Source: Giesbergeria sp.
Lineage (GTDB): Bacteria > Pseudomonadota > Gammaproteobacteria > Burkholderiales > Burkholderiaceae_C
Assembly: GCA_017987055.1 (NCBI GenBank)
Contig: JAGNUJ010000099.1
Coordinates: 1-5,881, forward strand
Reading direction: 5' to 3'
Length of the DNA stretch: 5,881 bases
The notes beneath the pieces are model-generated. The model worked only from the letters and a program-made list of their open reading frames with translations, searched no databases and was not told the DNA's origin. The position numbers and the translations under genes were made by a program. Below, in pieces: positions 1-3,584 of this stretch (the stretch's first letter is position 1; each line of letters begins with the position of its first letter).

Positions 1-2
1 TG

Positions 3-347
3 TTTCAGTTGGCAGGCGAGGTGCTGGTGCGCAGCTTGCAGCTGCCGGTGCCGGGGCCGGTGGTGGGCATGTTGCTGCTGCTGTTGGTGCTGATCTGGCG
101 CGGTGGGCCGGGCGAGAACTTGCGCAGCGCCGGCCAAGGGCTGTTGGCCCATTTGTCGCTGCTGTTTGTGCCAGCGGGCGTCGGCATCATGGTGCACGGC
201 CACCGCATCGCCGCAGAGTGGCAAGCGCTGGTAGCAGCTGTTATCGGCAGCACGGTGCTCGGCTTGGCAGTGACGGCGCTGGTGATGCGCGCTTGCCATC
301 AACCCGGCGCGCCAGCGTCCACAGAACCGCCCCAGGAGCAGCCATGA
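3..347 (+). CDS. CidA/LrgA family membrane protein, 5' truncated
   Basis: Small holin-like inner-membrane protein of the CidA/LrgA family, whose members work with an LrgB/CidB partner in murein hydrolase control, programmed lysis or, in some bacteria, pyruvate/overflow-metabolite transport. About 114 residues are visible. The frame is open to the left edge and begins FQLAGEVLVRSL, which matches the family just after the initiator region, so roughly 10-20 N-terminal residues are missing. The TTG at 9 is therefore probably not the start. The signature PVPGPVVGMLLL is followed by a hydrophobic helix, then a second helix with LFVPAGVGIMVHG and a third with AAVIGSTVLGLAVTALVM. The C-terminus is a polar, proline-rich tail. 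Its TGA overlaps the ATG of the next gene (ATGA), indicating translational coupling. The family call is secure; the transported substrate or exact role cannot be read here. Confidence 0.9.
   Translation, partial: FQLAGEVLVRSLQLPVPGPVVGMLLLLLVLIWRGGPGENLRSAGQGLLAHLSLLFVPAGVGIMVHGHRIAAEWQALVAAVIGSTVLGLAVTALVMRACHQPGAPASTEPPQEQP
334..338 (+). promoter_or_regulatory. Ribosome binding site of lrgB-like gene
   Basis: AGGAG lies five bases upstream of the ATG at 344, inside the end of the lrgA-like gene. It decides the start: the same frame is open back to 218, but that extension reads as low-complexity shadow of the upstream gene and has no LrgB similarity. Confidence 0.8.
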
Positions 348-1060
348 AAGCGCCGATGCTTGACATTTGGGTCTATCTGGCCGCCTCGCCGCTGCTGGGG
401 CTAACGATCACGCTGCTGGCCTATCTGCTGGCAATGGCGCTGCACCGGCGCTGCCGTATGCACCCGCTGACCAATCCGGTGCTGATTGCGGCGGCGTTGC
501 TGGTCACGCTGCTGCTGCTGACCGATACGCCGTACCCGACCTACTTTGCTGGCGCGCAGTTTGTGCACTTTCTGCTGGGGCCGGCGACGGTGGCGCTGGC
601 GATTCCGCTGTACGCACAACTGGGCAAAGTGCGCGCCATGCGCTGGCCGGTGCTGCTGGGACTCAGTGTGGGCAGTGTCTGCGCAGTGGCATCGGCCATG
701 GGTATTGCGCGCGCGTTGGGCGCCAGTGTGCCAACGCAGTTGTCACTGGCACCCAAATCGGTCACCACACCGATTGCCATGGCCGTGGCCGAGCGCATTG
801 GCGGCATCGCCTCGCTGGCCGCGGTGCTGGTGATCGTGACGGGAATTGTCGGCGCGGTGGTGGCGCCGGCGCTGTTTCGCTGGCTGCGGATTAAAGACCA
901 CGCGATACAGGGCTTTGCGCTGGGCGTGGTGGCGCATGGCATTGGCACCGCACGGGCGTTTGCGATCAACGAGCAGGCCGGCGCGTTTGCGGCGCTGGCG
1001 ATGGGGCTGAATGGCGCCATCACCGCACTGCTGCTCCCAGCGCTGCTACAGAACTGGTGA
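344..1060 (+). CDS. LrgB/CidB family membrane protein
   Basis: Polytopic inner-membrane partner of the CidA/LrgA protein encoded just upstream. The 238-residue length is normal for LrgB (about 230). Hydrophobic segments appear near residues 13-32, 46-60, 75-92, 101-122, 155-178, 188-200 and 214-234. Two family signatures are intact: LAPKSVTTPIA at 135-145 and HGIGTARA at 198-205. The start at 344 is fixed by AGGAG and by the ATGA overlap with lrgA, so the two proteins are co-translated. In other bacteria such pairs are controlled by LytTR or LysR regulators responding to acetate/pyruvate or membrane potential, but no regulator is visible in this window. Function is inferred from the family: a holin/antiholin-like complex or metabolite transporter. 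Confidence 0.93.
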   Translation: MKAPMLDIWVYLAASPLLGLTITLLAYLLAMALHRRCRMHPLTNPVLIAAALLVTLLLLTDTPYPTYFAGAQFVHFLLGPATVALAIPLYAQLGKVRAMRWPVLLGLSVGSVCAVASAMGIARALGASVPTQLSLAPKSVTTPIAMAVAERIGGIASLAAVLVIVTGIVGAVVAPALFRWLRIKDHAIQGFALGVVAHGIGTARAFAINEQAGAFAALAMGLNGAITALLLPALLQNW

Positions 1061-1169
1061 GGCACAACTTTACACAGCATCACACCCGGCGCACAGCGGC
1101 GATACACAGGCGGCGCACACTGGCGTTTAACCACTGACCAGACTAACTATCACACCCAAGGAGTTCACC
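1061..1169 (+). promoter_or_regulatory. Intergenic leader/promoter region of the Spy-like gene
   Basis: This 109-base gap holds the upstream signals of the next gene. AAGGAG at 1158-1163, six bases before the ATG at 1170, is a strong ribosome binding site. TAACTA at 1144-1149 could be a -10 element but has no good -35 partner. GGCGCACA occurs twice (1088-1095 and 1112-1119), 24 bases apart, in a GGCG-rich stretch that may be an activator site. No lrgB terminator is visible, so read-through from lrgAB is possible. Confidence 0.4.
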
Positions 1170-1736
1170 ATGGCTTTCTTCTCTCGCACCTTTATCGCTA
1201 CCGCTGTTGCTGCCGCTTTGGCTTTGCCTGTTTTGGCACAACAAACCCCCGCTGATGCTGCAGCGACTGCGCAGACGCAAGTACAAGCCCAAACACCCGC
1301 ACAAATCAGTGCGCCAATGAACGCTGAACGCCGCGCCAAGCACATGGAGCAGCGCCGCGTAAAAATGCAAGACCGCATGGCCCAACACCAAGCACAGCTC
1401 AAGCAAAAACTCGAACTCAGCGCAGCCCAAGAACCGGCGTGGAACACCTTCGTCGCCAGCATGAAAATGGGCGAGCGCCCCGCCCGTTTAGGTCATCTGG
1501 AGCGCGCCGAAGTGCAAAAAATGACCACGCCTGAGCGCATTGAACGCATGCGTGCCCAGCGCGCTCAGCACCACGCTGAAGCTGATAAACGCGCTGATGC
1601 GATCTTGGCTTTTTATGCCGCACTCAACCCCGCACAGCAGATGACTTTTGATGCACAAACTGCGCGTTATCAGCACCATATGGGCAGCCAATCAGGGCAT
1701 AAAAAAGGCCACAGCAAAGGCCATCAAAACTGGTAA
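1170..1736 (+). CDS. Periplasmic LTxxQ-motif protein, Spy/CpxP-like
   Basis: Predicted secreted periplasmic protein of the Spy/CpxP (LTxxQ) superfamily, which act as ATP-independent chaperones or envelope-stress/metal-stress sensors. A Sec signal peptide covers residues 1-23 (MAFFSRTF, a hydrophobic alanine-rich core, then LPVLA before QQ). An Ala/Gln/Thr-rich linker (24-50) is followed by highly charged helices rich in Arg, Glu, Met and Gln. Two degenerate LTxxQ motifs are visible: LSAAQ at 83-87 and LNPAQ at 152-156, the expected pair. The 188-residue length is typical. The extreme C-terminus (169-188) is rich in His, Lys and Gly, a possible metal-binding tail. The start is supported by AAGGAG at 1158, and an intrinsic terminator follows, so it is probably a single-gene transcript or the end of the lrgAB transcript. 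The family assignment is good, but the client or signal is unknown. Confidence 0.85.
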   Translation: MAFFSRTFIATAVAAALALPVLAQQTPADAAATAQTQVQAQTPAQISAPMNAERRAKHMEQRRVKMQDRMAQHQAQLKQKLELSAAQEPAWNTFVASMKMGERPARLGHLERAEVQKMTTPERIERMRAQRAQHHAEADKRADAILAFYAALNPAQQMTFDAQTARYQHHMGSQSGHKKGHSKGHQNW

Positions 1737-1756
1737 TTTTTCCCCCTGAAACCGAC

Positions 1757-1795
1757 AACCCCAGCGCATTTTTGGCTGGGGTTTTTTGCTTTTTA
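1757..1795 (+). terminator. Rho-independent terminator after the Spy-like gene
   Basis: A nine-base-pair perfect stem pairs AACCCCAGC (1757-1765) with GCTGGGGTT (1775-1783) around a nine-base loop, followed by a T-rich tract (TTTTTTGCTTTTT, 1782-1794). It starts 20 bases after the TAA. It insulates the AT-rich region downstream from upstream transcription. Confidence 0.9.
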
Positions 1796-1831
1796 GACCG
1801 CTTTTTTCACTCAAAACCGGCGGCGCTGGTT

Positions 1832-1840
1832 TTACGCACA
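1832..1840 (+). promoter_or_regulatory. Weak DnaA box TTACGCACA
   Basis: One mismatch (position 4) to TTATNCACA. It lies seven bases before the first perfect box and marks the left edge of the cluster. Confidence 0.4.
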
Positions 1841-1846
1841 GCAATC

Positions 1847-1855
1847 TGTGGATAA
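1847..1855 (-). promoter_or_regulatory. DnaA box, perfect
   Basis: TGTGGATAA on the plus strand is TTATCCACA on the minus strand. It is the first perfect box and faces away from the next three. Confidence 0.85.
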
Positions 1856-1886
1856 CTTTGGGGACAAATCGCTAAAAAACCAAAAA

Positions 1887-1895
1887 TTATCCACA
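1887..1895 (+). promoter_or_regulatory. DnaA box, perfect
   Basis: Exact TTATCCACA in an AT-rich context. It is exactly 30 bases (about three helical turns) before the next same-strand box. Confidence 0.85.
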
Positions 1896-1916
1896 AATTT
1901 CAGCTTTTTTATCAAG

Positions 1917-1925
1917 TTATCCACA
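1917..1925 (+). promoter_or_regulatory. DnaA box, perfect
   Basis: Exact TTATCCACA, in phase with the box at 1887 so both lie on the same face of the helix. Confidence 0.85.
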
Positions 1926-1958
1926 GCATCTTTCAGATTTTTAACGTTTGGGCAGCAC

Positions 1959-1967
1959 TTTTCCACA
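1959..1967 (+). promoter_or_regulatory. Near-consensus DnaA box TTTTCCACA
   Basis: One mismatch (position 3) to TTATCCACA, same strand as its neighbours. It abuts the 18-base palindrome starting at 1969. Confidence 0.55.
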
Positions 1968-1968
1968 A

Positions 1969-1986
1969 AAAACAACATGTTGTTTT
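1969..1986. repeat. Perfect 18-bp palindrome in the origin region
   Basis: AAAACAACATGTTGTTTT is an exact two-fold symmetric sequence centred on ACATGT, with no spacer. It sits between DnaA boxes at 1959 and 2004. The form suits a dimeric regulator's operator; no adjacent gene identifies the protein. A cruciform or hairpin is also possible. Confidence 0.6.
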
Positions 1987-2003
1987 CAAAAGAAAAAATA
2001 CAG

Positions 2004-2012
2004 TTATCCACA
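2004..2012 (+). promoter_or_regulatory. DnaA box, perfect
   Basis: Exact TTATCCACA between A-rich stretches, in the left cluster. Confidence 0.85.
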
Positions 2013-2036
2013 GAAAAAAACTTAGAAGAATAACTC

Positions 2037-2058
2037 TGGGATAACTTTTTGGGATAAA
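2037..2058 (-). promoter_or_regulatory. Two DnaA-like TTATCCCA motifs
   Basis: TGGGATAAC (2037-2045) and TGGGATAAA (2050-2058) read on the minus strand as TTATCCCA, keeping the first six bases of the DnaA box but diverging in the ACA end. The same TGGGATAAC recurs at 2301-2309 in the right cluster, so these may be low-affinity sites, possibly for ATP-DnaA. Another weak match, TTATCAACT, follows at 2066. Confidence 0.35.
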
Positions 2059-2082
2059 AATCAGGTTATCAACTATCGGGAG

Positions 2083-2100
2083 AGAAAACGACCGTTTTCT
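2083..2100. repeat. Inverted repeat abutting a DnaA box
   Basis: AGAAAACG (2083-2090) and CGTTTTCT (2093-2100) are perfect inverted repeats with a two-base spacer. The last base is also the first base of the DnaA box at 2100-2108, so a protein bound here could exclude or position DnaA. Confidence 0.55.
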
Positions 2101-2108
2101 GTGGATAA
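2100..2108 (-). promoter_or_regulatory. DnaA box, perfect
   Basis: TGTGGATAA on the plus strand. It is the last box of the left cluster and overlaps the 2083-2100 inverted repeat by one base. Confidence 0.85.
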
Positions 2109-2276
2109 CTCAAAAAAATTGGTCAAAAAGTAGCACGGCGGCAGCGGTGCGCCAGTCAAGCCCAACAAGCGACAATTTCTGCTCCTAAAAAAAACTCTTA
2201 TTTTGGTAGCGTAAAATGCACGCTCCAACTTTGCTACAAGTTGTTTTAGGTGTCGAAAAAGTAGGCAGCAAGCTGC
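2109..2276. other. Spacer between the two DnaA-box clusters
   Basis: About 170 bases with no DnaA box and no believable gene. The left part has a short GC-rich patch (about 2134-2160), the rest is mixed AT-rich. A small inverted repeat, GCAGC (2265-2269) and GCTGC (2272-2276), directly abuts the DnaA box at 2277. It gives the origin-like region a bipartite layout. Confidence 0.45.
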
Positions 2277-2285
2277 TGTGGATAA
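2277..2285 (-). promoter_or_regulatory. DnaA box, perfect
   Basis: TGTGGATAA on the plus strand; first box of the right cluster. It is 12 bases from a second minus-strand box at 2289, giving a close tandem pair. Confidence 0.85.
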
Positions 2286-2288
2286 CTC

Positions 2289-2297
2289 TGTGGATTA
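2289..2297 (-). promoter_or_regulatory. Near-consensus DnaA box TAATCCACA
   Basis: TGTGGATTA on the plus strand, one mismatch (position 2) to TTATCCACA. It is followed at 2301 by the DnaA-like TGGGATAAC. Confidence 0.5.
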
Positions 2298-2316
2298 TTC
2301 TGGGATAACTTGTGAG

Positions 2317-2325
2317 TTATCCACA
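2317..2325 (+). promoter_or_regulatory. DnaA box, perfect
   Basis: Exact TTATCCACA, oriented toward the trio/AT-rich tract and exactly 30 bases before the next box, repeating the spacing seen at 1887/1917. Confidence 0.85.
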
Positions 2326-2346
2326 GGCAAGTGCTGTTTGCAAAAG

Positions 2347-2355
2347 TTATCCACA
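2347..2355 (+). promoter_or_regulatory. DnaA box, perfect
   Basis: Exact TTATCCACA, second of the 30-base phased pair in the right cluster. Confidence 0.85.
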
Positions 2356-2380
2356 ATTTAGGATGGCGTACACATGGTAG

Positions 2381-2389
2381 TTACCCACA
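2381..2389 (+). promoter_or_regulatory. Near-consensus DnaA box TTACCCACA
   Basis: One mismatch (position 4), same strand as the boxes at 2317 and 2347 and 34 bases beyond the latter, continuing the array toward the unwinding region. Confidence 0.5.
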
Positions 2390-2404
2390 GGCTTACCAAC
2401 ATCC

Positions 2405-2417
2405 TAAAGCATTGATA
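2405..2417 (-). promoter_or_regulatory. IHF binding site
   Basis: On the minus strand this reads TATCAATGCTTTA, an exact fit to the E. coli consensus WATCAANNNNTTR. It lies between the DnaA boxes at 2381 and 2436, where an IHF bend would bring upstream boxes to the unwinding region, as between R1 and R5M in E. coli oriC. Chance matches occur in AT-rich DNA, but the position is apt. Confidence 0.6.
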
Positions 2418-2435
2418 TTTAAAGAAATAGTTGAG

Positions 2436-2444
2436 TTATCAACA
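2436..2444 (+). promoter_or_regulatory. DnaA box TTATCAACA next to the trio array
   Basis: One mismatch (position 6) to TTATCCACA. It is the last box before the trio repeats, twelve bases upstream of them, so it would be the anchoring site for DnaA loading onto single strand. Confidence 0.6.
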
Positions 2445-2456
2445 GAAAAGTGCATC

Positions 2457-2474
2457 CTTCTACTACTACTACTA
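2457..2474 (-). promoter_or_regulatory. DnaA-trio array (basal unwinding element)
   Basis: The plus strand reads CTT followed by five CTA units, so the complementary strand carries 3'-GAA then 3'-GAT five times. Repeated 3'-GAT trinucleotides beside a DnaA box are the DnaA-trio element known from Bacillus subtilis and found widely in bacterial origins, where DnaA filaments bind one strand. Five uninterrupted perfect units is a strong example. A simple microsatellite is the alternative, but the placement argues against it. Confidence 0.7.
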
Positions 2475-2505
2475 AGTATTAATAAAAGAAATAAGAAGAT
2501 AACAA
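2475..2505. other. AT-rich tract, likely DNA unwinding element
   Basis: Directly beyond the trios, AGTATTAATAAAAG and the following AAATAAG/AAGATAAC run are almost free of G and C clusters. Beyond it base composition returns to that of the flanks. This is where strand opening would begin if the region is an origin. Confidence 0.6.
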
Positions 2506-2705
2506 CTTTCAGCCCAAAGACCGGCATCTCTTTTTTTGTACGCATTGCAAAACCGAAGGGGCTTGCCAGAGGCGCTACAACGCTCAAAAGCCCATCTTGG
2601 CTATACCCCCCTAGGGGGCAGCAGTAAAGCGCTGAAAAGGTGCCTTAGATGGCTTTTATGCGGTCATTCTGAGGCAGAGAGTGTCTTGCGCTGCAATTGT
2701 GAGGG
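2506..2705. other. Gene-free stretch to the right of the origin-like block
   Basis: About 200 bases with no believable gene on either strand and no DnaA boxes. Composition rises toward the chromosomal average. The only notable element is the GC palindrome at 2607-2618. Confidence 0.5.
2607..2618. repeat. 12-bp GC palindrome CCCCCTAGGGGG
   Basis: A perfect palindrome of five C, TA and five G, preceded by TATAC. Runs of C/G flanked by TA are the style of CsoR/RcnR/FrmR-family operators, but no target gene starts beside it, so the role is unknown. Confidence 0.5.
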
Positions 2706-2951
2706 TTAGGATGCTAAAACCAGTCGATTGCACAGCAACAACTCCAGCTGTTCTATGGGTGCAGGCTTGCTGAAAAAATTGCCTTGAAAAAAGGAGCAGT
2801 CCGCCCGAAACAAAGTGTCGCGTTGCTGCAGCGATTCGACCCCTTTAGCGATCACCGCCAGACCAAGTTCTTGGCCCAAACCAATGATGGTTTTAACGAT
2901 GGCCAAATTACTCCCATCCTCCGGCAAATCCTGCACAAAACTTTGGTCAGG
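2706..2951 (-). pseudogene. C-terminal remnant of an EAL-domain c-di-GMP phosphodiesterase gene
   Basis: About 80 codons of EAL similarity, reading DQSFVQDLPED, then SNLAIVKTIIGLGQELGLAVIAKGVES and CSFFQGNFFSKPAP before a TAA at 2708-2706. This matches the last third of EAL domains (family pattern: DxxFVRDL, AIV..II.LA..LGL.VIAEGVE, QGYLFSKPLP). The similarity stops at about 2950 and a TAG occurs in frame at 2966-2964, so the EAL motif, the N-terminal two-thirds of the domain and any sensor or GGDEF domain are absent. The conserved AEGVE reads AKGVE, losing a glutamate normally needed for metal-dependent catalysis. A GTG at 2936 could start a 76-residue peptide, but no ribosome binding site supports it. 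It is best read as a decaying gene end left by a rearrangement. Confidence 0.85.
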
Positions 2952-2982
2952 GTGCGTTGACAGCTACAAGCTGACAGCGTGC

Positions 2983-3011
2983 CACGGGACTGCTGCAATG
3001 CACGTCCCGTG
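2983..3011. repeat. Hairpin-forming inverted repeat
   Basis: CACGGGAC (2983-2990) pairs perfectly with GTCCCGTG (3004-3011) over a 13-base loop. No T tract follows on either strand, so it is not a typical terminator. It lies between the EAL remnant and the NlpC/P60 gene, in the presumed rearrangement junction. Confidence 0.45.
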
Positions 3012-3059
3012 CGCACAGGTGTAGCGCCACGATAGAGCAATGCTTTACCCTTGGTGCCC

Positions 3060-3548
3060 ATGCACGCACTCTCTGTTATGGCGCTGACCACGGCCTTGCT
3101 GCTGGTGGGTTGCAGCAGCGCACCGCCTTCGACGACTTCCCCCAGCGCGACACGCACCGTGCCCTCGCGCTTATCGACCGAGCAATCGAGCGATATTGCC
3201 ATCCACGCGCTGGGCTTGGTTGGCACACCCTACCGCTACGGCGGCAACACGCCCGACAGCGGTTTCGATTGCAGCGGCCTGATTGGCTATGTCTACCAAA
3301 ACCGCGCCGGCCAAGCGCCGCCGCGCACGGTGGCCAAGCTCGATGGATGGGGTCAGCCGATTGAGCGCAGCAGCCTGCGCACCGGCGATTTGGTGGTGTT
3401 TGGTAAAGGCCAGTCGCGCACCCATGCGGGCATTTATGTCGGCGAAGGCCGTTTTGTCCACGCACCGTCCAGCGGCGGCACGGTGCGGCTGGACCGGCTG
3501 GACACCCCACATTGGATGGGTCAACAACCGGCATTTCGCCGGCCTTGA
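3060..3548 (+). CDS. NlpC/P60 family lipoprotein, putative murein endopeptidase
   Basis: Predicted lipid-anchored peptidoglycan hydrolase of the NlpC/P60 (Spr/MepS-like) class, which cleave stem-peptide bonds such as the D,D-crosslink or gamma-D-Glu-diaminopimelate. With the ATG at 3060 it has 162 residues. A lipobox LVGC places the acylated Cys at residue 18, followed by SSAPPSTTSPS, a Ser/Pro/Thr linker. The catalytic domain starts near 45 with GTPYRYGGNTPDSGFDCSG. Cys71 is the predicted nucleophile, His122 in THAGIYVG the base and His134 in RFVHAPSS the third residue, so the triad looks complete. TTG 3051 and GTG 3054 are alternative starts; an in-frame stop at 3033 prevents anything longer. 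No clear ribosome binding site is seen, and the signal peptide lacks the usual Arg/Lys at its N-terminus, so the 5' end may have been altered by the neighbouring rearrangement. Confidence 0.88.
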   Translation: MHALSVMALTTALLLVGCSSAPPSTTSPSATRTVPSRLSTEQSSDIAIHALGLVGTPYRYGGNTPDSGFDCSGLIGYVYQNRAGQAPPRTVAKLDGWGQPIERSSLRTGDLVVFGKGQSRTHAGIYVGEGRFVHAPSSGGTVRLDRLDTPHWMGQQPAFRRP

Positions 3549-3572
3549 TGCCACCGGCGGCAGGGGTCACGC

Positions 3573-3578
3573 GACAAT
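3573..3578 (+). promoter_or_regulatory. Possible -10 box for a leaderless DAHP synthase mRNA
   Basis: GACAAT ends six bases before the ATG at 3585 and there is no Shine-Dalgarno sequence in that gap. A transcript from this -10 would begin at or next to the ATG, giving a leaderless or very short leader. No convincing -35 is visible at standard spacing, so this remains tentative. Confidence 0.4.
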
Positions 3579-3584
3579 CCCCGC

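Larger units (their letters stand above)
1832..2505. other. Putative replication origin (oriC-like): DnaA-box cluster, IHF site, DnaA-trios and unwinding region
   Basis: Gene-free AT-rich block with the parts of a bacterial origin. There are eight exact TTATCCACA boxes, of which five read on the plus strand (1887, 1917, 2004, 2317, 2347) and three on the minus strand (1847, 2100, 2277). One-mismatch boxes lie at 1832, 1959, 2289 (minus), 2381 and 2436. The boxes form a left cluster (1832-2108) and a right cluster (2277-2444) separated by about 170 bases. The right cluster contains an exact IHF consensus (2405-2417) and runs into a DnaA-trio array (2457-2474) and an AT-rich tract (2475-2505). 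No GATC is present from 1801 to 2640, so there is no Dam/SeqA-type control. No initiator or partition gene is nearby. The box count and ordering are seen directly; origin activity is inferred. Alternatives are a DnaA-titration locus (datA-like), a reactivation site, or a secondary-replicon origin. Confidence 0.8.

Noticed and set aside
218..343. N-terminal extension of lrgB to 218
   Set aside because: The extra 42 residues are shadow translation of the lrgA-like gene; AGGAG and ATGA overlap fix the start at 344.
1848..2033. 61-codon plus-strand reading frame in the DnaA-box region
   Set aside because: It is made of the DnaA boxes and A/T runs themselves, has Lys/Phe/Ser-biased codons unlike the neighbours, no ribosome binding site and no recognisable domain.
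1832..2444. CRISPR array or plasmid iterons
   Set aside because: The repeats are nine-base DnaA boxes on both strands with irregular spacing overall, not long uniform direct repeats, and no rep or cas gene is present.
2460..2474. Trinucleotide run as an ordinary microsatellite or phase-variation tract
   Set aside because: No gene or promoter nearby would be switched, and its position beside a DnaA box with the correct strand polarity fits a DnaA-trio better.
2393..2587. 64-codon minus-strand frame with a hydrophobic LILSSSSRR segment
   Set aside because: The Ser run is only the translation of the TAG repeats and the Leu/Phe run of the AT-rich tract; no start signal.
2331..2627. 98-codon plus-strand reading frame across the boxes, trios and C/G palindrome
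   Set aside because: It starts inside the box cluster, reads through the trinucleotide run as a Leu stretch, and lacks any family similarity or ribosome binding site.
2983..3011. Intrinsic terminator for the EAL remnant or nlpC region
   Set aside because: No T tract follows the stem on either strand; kept only as an inverted repeat.
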